DNA of 64,000 bases from Lunularia cruciata (taxonomy: Eukaryota; Streptophyta; Marchantiopsida; Lunulariales; Lunulariaceae). Position 1 is the stretch's first letter; each line of letters starts with the position of its first letter. The notes beneath the pieces were generated by a model. That model was not told the DNA's origin, did not search any database, and saw only the letters and a program-made list of their open reading frames with translations. The position numbers and the translations under genes are program-made. This document shows, piece by piece, positions 34,506-45,321 of this stretch. Where the stretch lies: positions 58,546,841 to 58,610,840 of the forward strand of contig OX419762.1 in NCBI GenBank assembly GCA_948567375.1, given 5' to 3'.

Positions 34506-34513
34506 TGTCATGC
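34496..34513 (+). promoter_or_regulatory. Palindromic Y1|X2 junction of copy B
   Basis: GCATGATAGCTGTCATGC: 6-bp perfect arms (GCATGA/TCATGC). It equals the element's outer 3' end (..CACGACA) and outer 5' end (TGTCATG..) placed back to back with a 2-base spacer. Copy A has TGATAGCTATCA and copy C has GCATGA...TCATGA at the same place. Confidence 0.8.
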
Positions 34514-34935
34514 CATTTGTAGTGCCGCATCTAGATGCTCAGACATTGGAGTTCCAGTTATAGTAGTTAGAGGCATTTTGGCAGTTACTCATAGACTACT
34601 TTCCAATAGTCAGATTTCAGATTTAGGGTATTGACCTCATGGCAGGGCCCACTGTCACTTGCACCGTCTGCACCGTCGAGTGTGCCGTCAGCGGGACCGT
34701 TGGGAGGAGACCTAGGTCAAAATCAGGGGTTTACCCTAGGAGTGTAGTCCAGAGAGCTCACTTCTTTGATGTTGAGCCTTCGAGTTCCTGACTAGAGTGG
34801 ACAGAAAGCCGGTGAGCGTCACCTGGAGTCTCTTAGCTAGAGTGGGTGTGGCTTGACTATAATCAGTGCACTCTTGTGGGCAAGTTATTGAAGATCAGAT
34901 CAAGTATTGATTTGAGTGGTAAACAACCCGATTAT
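34506..34935 (+). repeat. Repeat X2 of copy B (split-repeat A2)
   Basis: These 430 bp are homologous to X1 (21835-22274), with small indels near the 3' end. It meets Y2 directly at GATTAT|TGTGGCAC. The same X|Y joint occurs in copy C at 41590/41591 and in copy A at 12394/12395. Confidence 0.85.
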
Positions 34936-35040
34936 TGTGGCACTTTAGAGTCTATGTATGACTTATGTGTGAGTTGTGCTTCTATTGTATATGATGTTAA
35001 CAGCAATGTATGTTGTGTAGTGATGTATATACGCACGACA
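34936..35040 (+). repeat. 3' terminal repeat Y2 of copy B (split-repeat B2)
   Basis: These 105 bp, TGTGGCACTTTAGAG...ATATACGCACGACA, form the outer 3' end of the element. They are followed by the last 8 bp of LTR2 copy 2 and then by gag of copy A. Confidence 0.85.
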
Positions 35041-35048
35041 ATGTTACA

Positions 35049-35775
35049 ATCCACACTCCTTGGTAGTCTTTCCTCAAACAATGGAAGAACTACACCATGG
35101 GATTAAACCTTAGTACCACACTACCTCCTATAGAGGTACCTCCACTTGTAGTAGCACTATCTCCAGCTAGTGCACCTCCACTAGCTCCACCAATGCTACT
35201 TGAGCTAGAACTTGTGGGTACTATTGATCTATTCTTGGCAACCGAGCTTGAAGTGATAGAGACAAAGTTTGGAGGCCAATATTGTCTCCATAACTCGATC
35301 TCCTCCAAGTGAGCTCTCGTGAACTCGTGGTAATCTTCTATCAATAATGGTGTGTCCACAATAATAGTGCAGGCATGCCAAGTGCACTCTCAACTGAATC
35401 AGCTCTTGTGTAAAACTCCAACTCAAAGTCAATTTCTTCCCTCCCTGGGACTTGAGATACAAGCTGATACCAAGCACCACTCCAAGTAAACCCACTGTGT
35501 ACTAATGGGCTATCTCCTCTAAAATCCCTAAAGAATTCTATTGTGACAAAGTAACTGCAACCACAATCACAAACTACAACCATAGACGGCAACCGCAAGT
35601 TCTCCACCAAGTGCAAACACCACCAACCAAGTGCCAATACCCACAGAACATTACCCACTAATGTAACTCTAATTGAGATAACAACTAGGAGAAAGGGTGA
35701 CCTGTAACCTACCATCCCAACACGCACTCTCATGGTCTTCATGTCTTCACTTCTTGCCTCACCGGAAAGAAACAA
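35049..35775 (-). pseudogene. Copy A gag N-terminal half
   Basis: Minus strand. Frame 35775-35341 reads CSYFVTIEFFRDFRGDSP, GFTWSGAWYQLVSQVPGREE and SVESALGMPALLLW, matching copy B 23220-23440. After an internal deletion, 35359-35090 reads DYHEFTRAHLEEIELWRQYW, a Ser-rich spacer, then VVLRFNPMV. The deletion removes the region where copies B and C have the TAG-ATG junction. Confidence 0.8.
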
Positions 35776-36301
35776 AGGTAGTTTGACTGGTCATCACTCT
35801 AGCTTCACTACTGAGAGCACACCAGAACACTAATGCTCTAAATTTAAGGTACCTTACACAAAAATGGTGCACAAATAGGAAGTAGAGCATAGAGGGGATC
35901 CAATCACAAGAAATCTAAACAAAAACTCTCCATCTCATAAAGCAACACAAGACTTACTTTGTCACCATTTGGCATTTGACATAAGAGAAGTTTGTATCTA
36001 GTTCTTAAGCTACCAAGATCACCAAGAATGGGATCAAACTACTTCTCCTAGCCAAAGCTACAAGCGTATAGATAACAATAGCATAGTCACTAGGAAAACA
36101 AGTGAGGGTAGACTAGTTGGCTACGGCACTAATCTTAGAACAAGAGATCTAGGGGTCAAATCGTGTTGTGCTCAGTCTAGCCGGATGGGTGGATTTTGCC
36201 AAACAATGACCAAGATCTACTCTAAACTAGCTAATCTCAAGCTAACAAGTTGGCTCGTTGGCCCTTCTAGGCCTTCATATCCCACAGCCTTATGCCTCAT
36301 A

Positions 36302-36660
36302 GCCTTTGCCAACAACTAGGTATTGATTACAGTCAAATCACACCCACTCTAGCTAAGAGAATCCAAGTGACGCTCGTTGGCCTCTATCCACCATAGCCAA
36401 GAACTCAAAAGCTCAACATTAGAGAAGTGAGCTCTCTTGAGCTGCAGTTCAAAATTATACCCTTGGACTTGAGCTAGGTCTAAAACCCTAATAGTCTCGC
36501 TGATGGCACATCCAATGGTGCAAATGGTGCAAAGTGACGGTAGGCCTCACTCTGAAGTCAGTACCTTGGGCACAAAATCTGATAGTTGGAAAGTAGTCAA
36601 TGAGAAACTGCTGAAATACCTCTAACTATTATCACTACAACCCTAGTGTCTGAGCAATCT
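36302..36660 (-). repeat. 5' terminal repeat X1 of copy A (split-repeat A1)
   Basis: About 360 bp homologous to X2 at 12395-12845. No Y lies beside it on either side: family-2 pol sequence starts at about 36661. The end facing the leader is partly deleted compared with copies B and C. Confidence 0.75.
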
Positions 36661-36664
36661 CTTG

Positions 36665-37720
36665 TGTAATTATCCCACACCTTCTCAACTATGAAAGGTC
36701 CAAAGTACTTAGACAAAAACTTCTTTTGCACTCTCTTGAATCAAATGGAATCAAATAACATTACCCAATCATGTTCTTTAAAAGGCTCTGCCTTCTTCTT
36801 GCCTTGCCTCTTTTCATAGCTCTACTTTTGTTTCCTTTGGGCTTGCTCCACTCAAACCATAGCAATTGCTCTTGCCTCTTCCAATCCCATGAGTTGATCC
36901 TTCCTTGACTTCTATGAATCACCTCCTTGTACTTTCTTCAATCTCATATGAATGCTTTGGAAGGTAGGAAGATCAAAGTGAATAGGTAAGGTAGACTCAA
37001 TACCATATACCCATTGAAATGGAGAATATCCGGTGGAAGTCTTCATCGATGTCCTATACTCCCACAAAACTACATGAATCCTCTTTTCCTAATGATGCTT
37101 AGCCTCCTCCATTTTTGCATCTTTGGCCAACATCATGCACAAGGTCTGCATTGGTTCTCTCTGCCAAGCCATTGGAATTTGGCTTATAGGATGTAGTTAC
37201 TCTATGTGTGATAGAGAAATATTGTAGTATGGTTGTAGTGATGCTTCTTGTAAACTCTCCTCCTCTATCAAAAACTAACTCCAAAGGGCATCCAAACCTA
37301 ATGATAATGCAATTATAAAGAAATCTCCCAACTTCATCTTCATTCTTATCCCTCAATGGTCTAGCCTCACCCCACTTGGTAAGATAATCAGTAACTACCA
37401 CAATGTACCTATTGTTCCTTGGTGTTCTATTGAGAGGACCTAAAAAATCAATTCCTCACTTCTCAAAAGGTCCTAGCAATGGAATTGATCTAAGTGGTGG
37501 AGTGGATATAGACTTTCTAGCAAAAGCTTGACAAACATGACAAGTTTTGCAATAATCAAGACAATCCTTGAAAATCCCTCTCCATTAGTAACTTGCATCT
37601 AGAATCTGAATGCAGTCACCTTTCTTGCAAAGTGTACTCCACATACTAAACCTTCATGAAACTCCTTTATGAGTAGGATAGACTCTTCCTTACCCATTGC
37701 TCTTCAAAGTAGACCATCTA
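36665..37720 (-). pseudogene. Family-2 integrase
   Basis: Minus strand. A degraded zinc module precedes the core MVVTDYLTKWGEARPLRDKN (second catalytic region starting at 37401), GCPLELVFDRGGEFT (Asp), and TTSYKPNSNGLAERTNADLV with the catalytic Glu (about 37180-37140). Beyond 36760 it reads KKFLSKYFGPFIVEKVWDN, a typical C-terminal tail. No chromodomain seen before truncation at about 36661. Confidence 0.85.
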
Positions 37721-38032
37721 CTCCTTGGTGAAAAAGAATATCTTCCACCATTGTGTAAAGTGTATATCTTGTTACAAGGGCCTTCCTCTTCCTAGCATGC
37801 ATCCCTTCTGGATAGTTACCTCTTGTCAAAAGATCCACAATCTCCTTTTACTCCATTGGAACCTCTTAAGTGATTGAGATTGTCATGAGCTCCTCATCCA
37901 AGAAGGAATTGTCCATTGGCTTATCTCCATCATGATTATAGGCCCTAAATTACAAATCAGCATTTGCATGTTTCTTTCCTTGCCTATCCTCAATGGTGTA
38001 ATCATACTTAGAAAATAGTATCATCCACCTTG

Positions 38033-38404
38033 CTAGTCTCCTTCCACATTAGGCTTGTTGAAAATGTACTTCAAAGCCTTATGACCCGTGACAATTGTGG
38101 CTTTTCCTCCAATCAAGTAGTGTCTAAACTTCTTGAGACCAAAGATCACTACCAACCCTTCTCTCCCTATGATAGAGTAGTTCTTTTCTGTTGAAACCAT
38201 CTGCCTACTAGCATAAGCTATAGGATGATCATACCTATCTTGGTCTAATTGACTAAGAATGCATCCTATAGTTACACTAGAAGCATCAATGTAGAGGATA
38301 AAAGGCTTACTCCAATTAAGTTTAGCAAGAATTGGAACTACAACAAGGGATTGCTTGAGCTCCTCAAAAGCTTTAAGAGCCTTCTTGTCTTCCAAAATCA
38401 CCAT
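38033..38404 (-). pseudogene. Family-2 RNase H
   Basis: Minus strand. EELKQSLVVVPILAKLNWSK, FILYIDASSVTIGCILSQ (catalytic Asp), HPIAYASRQMVSTEKNYS, REGLVVIFGLKKFRHYLIGG, TGHKALKYIFNKPN. The stretch is open for 123 codons; in the normal gypsy motif VxTDHKAL the Asp is replaced here by Gly. Confidence 0.85.
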
Positions 38405-38574
38405 CTAATCTACACCCTTCTTCATGTAGATGGTCAATGCATAAGCCTTGTTGGAAAATGAGAAGATGAACCTCTTATGGTCCCCAAGAATTAGCATAAC
38501 TTTGTCAAGCTTGAAGGGAATGGAAGGTCTAAGATTTTCCTCACCTACTTAGGATCAACTATTTCCTCACCTTC

Positions 38575-39318
38575 TTAGGATCCATCCTTGGAGATGATGT
38601 GCCCCAAAAGTAGACCTTCTTCATATCCAAAAATGCACTTCTTTGGGTTGAGTGATACATTTGCCTCATCCAAGCATTGCAAGACCTTGATTAGGTGCTC
38701 AAAGTGCTCCTCCTTGCTCCCATAGACACAAAATTCATCAATGAAGTCTCTCACAAATTTCACAATGAAAGGTTCAAATACCTTGTTCATGAACCATTGG
38801 AATGTGGCTAGAGCATTGCAAAGCCCAAAAGGCATGACCTTGAAAGCATAAGTTACCCAAGTTGTGGTGAATGTGGTGAGTTGTTGATGCGCTGGTGTAA
38901 TCTTGATTTGGTTATACCCACAATAACCATCTCCAAAGTTGTACCTCTCATGACTTGCAACCTCCTCCAAGATCTCATCAATGAATGGCAAAGATTAATA
39001 GTCATTCTTAGTAACAACATTAAATTTCTTGTAATCCACACATACCCAAAGCTTGCTATTCTTTTTCTTCACAATCACAATGGGAGACATCCATTCCAAA
39101 TTCTCCACCTCAAAGATAAATCTGGCCTCCTTGAGCTTATCAATCTCCTGCTTCACCACCAAAGATATTGGTGGGCTAATGCGACGTTGCTTTTGGCAGA
39201 CTGGTTTTGCATGTGACTCCACCTTAATCTTGTGATCCTCAAAGGTGACTTCCTTTAGATCTTTGTAACTGAAAGCAAACACATGGATGAACTTGCAGAA
39301 AATCTCCTCAAATCTCAC
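38575..39318 (-). pseudogene. Family-2 reverse transcriptase
   Basis: Minus strand. An N-terminal segment 39318-38995 (DHKIKVESHAKPVCQKQRR, IVIVKKKNSKLWVCVDYKKF) is separated by one stop from 38991-38575 (FGDGYCGYNQIKI, FKVMPFGLCNALATFQWFMN, FVRDFIDEFCVYGSKEEHF, LNPKKCIFG). The polymerase box is altered: FIDEF where FxDDF is expected. Order and length are normal for Ty3/gypsy. Confidence 0.88.
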
Positions 39319-39321
39319 CTT

Positions 39322-39560
39322 CTACTCCTTGGTAACATTTGGACCATACTTGAGAGTAGATAACCTCCCTTTTATCTTCTCAAGTGTCAATGGTGATTTA
39401 TATATGTCCTTCAAAACCTCTGGCTTAGGTGCAAAATCCATAGCACACAAGGGATACCAATCTGAATCAGATTCAGATTCATCCTCCCCCGTGGAAGTCT
39501 CCTCCTCCACGCTTGTGTCCACACCTGAAGCTCCTTCTTCTGAATTCAATTCTCAATAAT
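39322..39560 (-). pseudogene. Family-2 protease-RT linker, acidic
   Basis: Minus strand. A Glu/Ser/Asp-rich stretch (VEEETSTGEDESESDSDWY) open for 75 codons between protease and RT. No fold recognised; likely part of the polyprotein linker. Confidence 0.55.
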
Positions 39561-39798
39561 CAAAAGATAGTGTATCTAAATGTGAAGTGTTGGTGGTGTT
39601 AGTCACAAGAACTATGACTCTATGGTTTGATGGCCCAATCCTCAAGTACCGTTAGTGTCATCGATCAATTGTGCGTGTTGCTCTCAACCATGGCTTCCCA
39701 AGAAGTAAGTCATAGCCTGAATCCTTCAAGACTTGGAAAGTCATGAGATTTTGAATTCCCATAATTGAAACTACCACCTTATCCATCATCCTTATTGG

Positions 39799-40188
39799 TC
39801 AAACTTTTTGTTTGTTTGCCATGCTCACCACAAATCTTGAAGGTCTTGAGACTATCATACCCAAATTCTTGATCAACCTTTTAGACATGGCATTCACTAT
39901 TGATCTTCCATCAACCAATGCATCCTTGATGTTATGACCATTCACTCTCACATCAATCTTGGAGGTATATTCACAAGCCTCCCATGGTGCTGGTTTAGCA
40001 TCCACCACCCCCATTGATATTGGAGCTTTTGCCTTCTTCTTCCTCTTGCTCCTTGTATAACTCAAACCACCACTAAGCTCTTTTCTCAAAGTAGGATTCA
40101 AAGCAATCAATTGGCCCACTATGATGTTAGCCTTGTGACTACCAACATCCTCCAAGACATTGTAGTTCCATTGTTGCTTTGAGATCAA
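39799..40188 (-). pseudogene. Family-2 aspartic protease
   Basis: Minus strand. Open for 129 codons. KIDVRVNGHNIKDALVDGRS carries the catalytic strand; the usual DxGA/S triad reads VDGRS. MSKRLIKNLGMIVSRPSRFV follows. Retropepsin fold of a gypsy polyprotein. Confidence 0.75.
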
Positions 40189-40200
40189 GAAGTTCCATCC

Positions 40201-41486
40201 TCAACTTCTTCCTTGGAGTCTTTGTTGTTGATGGTGTTGAAGTGCTTGTGCAAGTGCTCCTAATAAACATAGGATTATCTTGGCTATGAGTAAATGAGAA
40301 GAGTGCACACCCTTTGCAAAATGAGCTCTCTTCTTCTCTTGTGCCAAAAGATCCAAATTAAGACCCTTGGACTTTGAGCACGCTCCCTTCTCATACTTGC
40401 TCTCAACCACATCTATAGATGTTATCCCCTTATCTTTGTTTGGATTAGGAGGCACTTGGATTTCAGTTCCTCCCTCTTTCCTTCTATTGGCTCCTTCATA
40501 AACCCTTCTTCCATGGTAAGTGGAATTTGGGCAATTCTTCTGGATGTGACCTCTTCCTCCACAACCAAAACAATTTCTCTCATTGAAAATGTTGGTTGGT
40601 TGGCCTCCTCTATATGGATAACTTCTATAACTCCTAGATCCCCTTTCAACATTCTGATCCACCTCCTCTTCTCCCATAGTTGCACCACATTGATCTTGAG
40701 ATCTGCAAATTCTTCTGTGATGGTTTGAAATAGATCCTTTGGTGGAGGTGCAAGAATTGGAGCAACTACTACTTGTGGTGCAACCCTTGTCACCAAAGTA
40801 TCAGAAGTTCCACCATACTTGTAGCATTGAGGAAGATGCACAACCTCCTTCACCACCAAATCAGTTCCTCTATTTGTGCAATTTATCTAGTATAGGTGTC
40901 ATTAATATGAAACTCCTCCTCTACTTTGTTCTGTCTCAATTGCTAGATATGTGGCTTCTTTGGTTCCTTTAGAGGAAAATGCTTGGTTATGAGCATGCTA
41001 AAAATATCCCATATGTTGGTATCTTCAAGAGTCCCACCTTCTTGACTCTTGATCTCTTCATCTTTTTGTTCCTCTCCTTGCACTTCTTCATCCCTATAGG
41101 ATGACCTACTCTTGGATGACCTCCACCTCCTTCTCTTTCTTTGAGTGGATTTCTTTGTAGGAGTGGTATTGAACTTACACTTCTTCTCCTTTGGTAAGTG
41201 TTATAACTTTCCTTGTATGCCAATACTCCTCATTGGCTTCTCTCATTAGCTCCATCTAGCACATACCTTCAAGATTTTCTTTGAAATAGGTGAAGGGTAC
41301 TCCATGGCTTGGAAATTTTCCCATCTCCTCTTAGGTGAGTAAATCATAGCCAAGGTAAAAATGTACAACAAAAAGCATGAGGTAGTGAGAGGGCTTGGCT
41401 CATCAAAGACATTGTACATTTTTTATACATAGGTTGATATGGCCCCAATGAATTGGACCTTAAAATAATAGATGCTCAAAGAAGGT
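40201..41486 (-). pseudogene. Family-2 gag C-terminal part with CCHC zinc knuckle
   Basis: Minus strand. A CX2CX4HX4C zinc knuckle (CFGCGGRGHIQKNC, about 40580-40535) follows an Arg/Tyr/Gly-rich stretch (RSYRSYPYRGGQP). Upstream is a Lys/Arg-rich segment (41223-40987), then the gag body read to 41486. Where the element stops at 41486 the frame reads ..FFEHLLF*GPIHWG; it joins to YLMKSQVA at 51389, matching DVAFFTHLVLEGSITWEQ of the family-2 copy at 62120. That fixes the copy C insertion point. Confidence 0.8.
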
Positions 41487-41590
41487 GTTGTGCATATGTA
41501 CATCACTACACAACATACATGTCTATCAACATCATATACTATAGAAGCACAACTCACACATAAGTCATACATGAACTCTAAAGTGCCACA
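41487..41590 (-). repeat. 3' terminal repeat Y2 of copy C (split-repeat B2)
   Basis: These 104 bp on the minus strand run TGTGGCACTTTAGAGTTCATG to ATGCACAACA, with TGATGTACATATGC near the outer end. Homologous to Y1 at 42038-42146. Confidence 0.85.
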
Positions 41591-42037
41591 ATAATCAATT
41601 TGTCATGAACTCAAATCACACTCAAACAAATCACTACTTGATCATTCACTCAATCACTTTGCCAACAATCATGCACTAATTATAGTCAAGCCACATCCAC
41701 TCTAGCTAAGAGACTCTAGGTGATGCTTGTTGGCCTCTGTCCACCATAGCAAAGAACTCAAAAGCTTAACATCAAAGAATGAGTTCTCTAAAACTTCACT
41801 TTGAAGGTACACCTCTGACTTTGACCTAGGCCTCCAGCCTTAACGGTCCTACTAACAACACACCCAATGGTGCAAACAGTGCAAGTGATGGTGGGTCCCA
41901 CCATATGATCCGTACCTTGAACATGAAATCAAACTACCATCAAGTAGTCTAAAAGTAACTACCAAAATACCTTTGACTACCAACACTACTACTCCATTGT
42001 TTGAGCAATCTAGCTTTGACACCACAAATATCATGAC
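41591..42037 (-). repeat. Repeat X2 of copy C (split-repeat A2)
   Basis: These 447 bp are homologous to X1 at 50951-51388. Both start ATAATCAATT on the plus strand, but here the neighbour is Y2, while at 50951 the neighbour is the leader/primer-site region. Confidence 0.85.
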
Positions 42038-42146
42038 ATTTGCTCATGCATATATACATTACTACACAACATACATCAATATCAACAACATACACTATAG
42101 AAATGTAACTCACACATAAGTCAAACATGAACTCTAAAGTGCTAGA
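42038..42146 (-). repeat. Repeat Y1 of copy C (split-repeat B1)
   Basis: About 109 bp between the polypurine tract (42148-42156, GAGGGTGAT on the minus strand) and X2. TATA-like TGTATATATGC lies about 25 bp before the Y|X junction. Confidence 0.8.
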
Positions 42147-42329
42147 ATCACCCTCCAAGTTGGTGGTTAGGTCCTTCTAACTCCATATAGCCATCTATTC
42201 CAAGTATATGGTATACCTTATGTTGGGCAAAGATCAAGAGACTAGGTGCTATCAAGTCCCATCATTAGTTGCATATGAGCAATCTATACCATATAAAGGA
42301 TAAACTAGCTATAGGTCAAGTACATCTAG

Positions 42330-43870
42330 GACATAACCACTATTCTTGAGGAACAACCATGAGGGAAGGAGTCAAAACACACCATATGCCATCCTCTCAA
42401 ACAACAGTCACATCGCAACATAATAGTAGTTCACTAGAAGGGCCATGATAACATACACCACAAGCCTACATGTACAAGTGCCAAGGTTGGGTCCATAGTA
42501 CCATCAATGCTTGGGAGGTGGCATGGCACACAATTGTGTACATGATTCTTCCAAACAGCATTGTCACATCCTTCCAACACAAGAACTCTAGAAGGTAAAA
42601 CCTCATGCACTCTCAAGATAGTACAGCCTGTAGTAACATCAAGTGTTGTTGGTGTTGTCTACTATAGATATACATAGTCACATGGGTGAAATTGATAGAT
42701 CAAGGGTCTATTAACCTCCTCCTCAAATGGTAGAATAGCATAAGGTATCCCAATGTTGAGCAATTGCCAAGTTCTCAAAGGCCATAGGCATCACTCTGTG
42801 AAAGATCACTGCCCATTGAGAACATGCACTCACTCATACATCTAGATCATTTAAGTCCAAAACTATTGTAGCATCTTGACAAATGGTTGCAAGGAGATCA
42901 AAATGTTATCGATAGAGTAGAAAGTAAGGAGAGAAGGATGTTGAGTCTTGTCAGCTGAATCACTAGCCCATGGCCAACAAAGGTAACTAGAGATCCCAAT
43001 CTTCCAAATGGTCTCTCTGCAAACCATACTTACGCAATACTCTCATTACCATCTGAACCACTTTCTATGCTAAGCCATTTGCCTCAAGGTAATCTTAGGA
43101 GGTAGTACAATGATCAATCAGAGCCTTGTTACTCAAGAGCCAAAACTCTCCCAAGAACTCTATACCATGATGAATCAAAACCTCAGTTGGTGCACCAAAA
43201 TGACTAAAAATCTAATTTAAGAAGAAGTAAGTGGTCCCTTTATTGGACTTGTCAAGAAGTGCCACCAACTCAATCCACTTGGAGAAGTGCTCCACAATAC
43301 CAAACTCCAATAATAGCCCTAACCCATGAGATAATGGGTGTAACTATGGCATATGAGCATTAAATGATACTCTAAATTGGTCAAAAACCACACATCTAGC
43401 AACAAACTATTGTACATTGGTCTGCAAACCATGCCACCAATAATGACTCTAGAGTAAGTTATATGTATGCTTTACTCCAAAATGTTCTAGCTCCTCATGA
43501 GCATGATGGACCAATTGTGATCTTTGGGATGGAAGTGGTACTATTTGCACTCTACCATCATCCATACACAAAGAAGGTATATGCCCTCTAATTTGAACCG
43601 CCTGGCTCATTGAAGAACATGGTCTCCCTTCTTGGTCCCAATTGTGCTACCCACAACACCAATGCAAAGATAATCCATCCCTTACCATCATCATGAATGT
43701 CTCACTGAACTGAATTACTATCTCCACCCTTGGATCTATGACCTTAATAATTCCTCCTATATGTGCTAAGAGATACCACCAACAAAATAAATATATAAAG
43801 GTAGATACATGCCAACCTAGCACTATTTTCCTCATCTGTCTCACCATGCCAACATGCCCCGATCGGATCA
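42330..43870 (-). pseudogene. Copy C integrase and PHD-finger remnant
   Basis: Minus strand. The SH3-like tail MRVHEVLPSRVLVLEGCDNAVWKDHVHNC reads at 42616-42530 after a decayed DDE core (WIELVALLDKSNKG.. near 43270; DQGIEFLGE near 43160). The PHD finger is frameshifted, but its last part VVPQE*WLCPRCT remains (about 42355-42315). Parts of the HHCC module (about 43500-43390) can be recognised by alignment to copy B. Confidence 0.7.
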
Positions 43871-45140
43871 TATTGGCTTGGACATGAATTTCTACTCAAC
43901 CCATCTGCATCTTGGTTCACCACTCTAGGTCTGTGAATAATTATGAAATCATGCTCCTATCAAATTAGAGCCTATTTTGCAAGCTTTCCTAAAAGCTTGT
44001 TGGACTCCATTAACCACTTCAATGGTTGATGATCAATGATGAGAGTGAAGGGGTTACCAAATAGATAACATTGGAAATGTGCTACTACCCATACTACAAC
44101 CAAGCACTCTCCCTCATATGAACTATACTTTGTTTGTGTTGAATTCTTGGAGCAACTAGCATAGGCCACCACAAACTATTTCCTCTCATCATCATGTTGT
44201 GTGAGCATTGCTCCAAGCCCCAGCATACTCCAATTAGTGTGAACCTGGAATGGTCATCCATTGATTGGTATTTTAAAAAATGGGGGTCCTTGAGCTCTAT
44301 ACAAGCTCTCTCTTGCTCATCTCCCCAACACCACTCATGTTTAAGCTTGGTCAGCTTTTTCAAGGCCTTTGGAATAGAAGTTTACCAACCCAAGGAATGC
44401 TTGCACTCTACTCACATCTGTTAGCTAAGAACTATGTGCAATAGCCTCCACCTTTTTTTGCTAAAGACTAAGTCCTCCAGGGTAGACAGTGTGACCCAAA
44501 TACTCAACCTGCTCATGGAAGAATCTACATTTCCAAGGATATAATTTGAGTCCATGAAATCTCAATTTCTCAAACATCTCCAACAAATGTCTCTCATACT
44601 CCTCCATAGTAGTGGTATAGACCAAAATGTCATGAATATAGCACCAAGTAAAATCTAATCCTACTAGGATCTTGCCATGACCATATGGAACTTGGAAAAA
44701 GTGTTCTTTAACCCAAATGGTAAGAAACTCCACTAATATAATACATCCTTACCATGAGGATCAATAGACCAAAATGGTATCTTTGACTTATCTCCCTCCT
44801 TGATCAGCAATTGATGATATCCTACTTAAAGATCCAAAGCATTGAAGACCTTTGCATGCCCAATCGCATCAAAGATCTCTTCCAATGTAGACATGGCACA
44901 CCAATCAGCCCTAGTATTTTGGTTGATAGGATGGTAATCTCTATACATTTGCCTAATTGTGAAGTTGCCATGCATATCCTTCTTGGTTAATATCATTATA
45001 ACTAAAGCATACTCTTTATGTGATATCTCCACCAAACTAGCTTCAAAAAAGTCTCTACTCTAGCTCTAAATCAATGCTCTCTCCATATCACCATATTTAT
45101 AGGGATGTCAAAAAACTAGTGTATTGCTAGTAAGCTCAAT
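43871..45140 (-). pseudogene. Copy C RNase H and reverse transcriptase
   Basis: Minus strand. RT: 45035-44826 (KKDMHGNFTIRQMYRDYHPI), then 44733-44461 (ARILVGLDFTWCYIHDILVY, LRFHGLKLYPWKCRFFHEQV, EYLGHTVYPGG). The YxDD box is mutated to YIHD. RNase H: 44363-44094 and 44172-43972 (VAYASCSKNSTQTKYSSYEG, IIDHQPLKWLMESNK). Several stops. Frame order follows copy B. Confidence 0.8.
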
Positions 45141-45321
45141 GCAAATACCAAGTCCCTTTAGAGCACCCAAATCTTTCATATTGAAGGCAAAAAAAACGTG
45201 TGTTGCTCATCAAGAACCTCCAAACTCTTAATCTTTCCCCTCTTGTAAGCTTGGGTCCAAGATTTGGCTCCTAAGTATCCTCTATAATTGATGCAAGAGT
45301 GGGAGATGGACTAATTGATTG

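Larger units (their letters stand above)
21835..35040 (+). mobile_element. Gypsy family 1, copy B (most complete coding order)
   Basis: Plus-strand element with outer ends TGTCATG... (21835) and ...CACGACA (35040), inserted near the end of LTR2 copy 2 and flanked by GTGT/ATGT (or TGTT/TGTT shifted by one). The 5' end is X only and the 3' end is Y-X-Y. Without the 3,425-bp insertion at 27015-30439 it is about 9.8 kb. Domains in order: gag, protease, C5-methyltransferase, RT, RNase H, integrase, PHD finger. Many stops and a few frameshifts make it a pseudogene, but every key motif can still be read. Confidence 0.9.
35049..36660 (-). mobile_element. Gypsy family 1, copy A (5' part: X1, leader, gag start)
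   Basis: Minus strand. X1 is about 36302-36660 (start of X eroded by roughly 30 bp). The leader, about 35776-36301, carries the ATCACCAAGAATGGGATC block shared with copy C. Gag N-terminus is 35775-35049. Copy A resumes at 21151 on the other side of LTR2 and copy B. Confidence 0.8.
36661..41486 (-). mobile_element. Gypsy family 2, internal region (continues at 51389)
   Basis: Minus-strand gypsy element without DNA methyltransferase. Coding order from 41486 down: gag with zinc knuckle, protease, RT, RNase H, integrase, ending abruptly at about 36661 where copy A begins. Its 5' portion (gag start and probable 5' LTR) lies at 51389-52700 beyond copy C. No 3' LTR seen. Confidence 0.85.

Noticed and set aside
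34936-35040. A separate, truncated LTR element starting right after copy B
   Set aside because: The same Y segment follows X in copies A and C, ends with a TG..CA terminus, and is followed by the rest of LTR2 and its target duplication. It is the copy's own 3' end.
36661-41486. Family-2 element inserted into an LTR of family 1
   Set aside because: At first it seemed to split one X-Y repeat. The AAGG duplication around copy C and the rejoined family-2 gag show the reverse: copy C inserted in the family-2 element, and the X on the left belongs to copy A.
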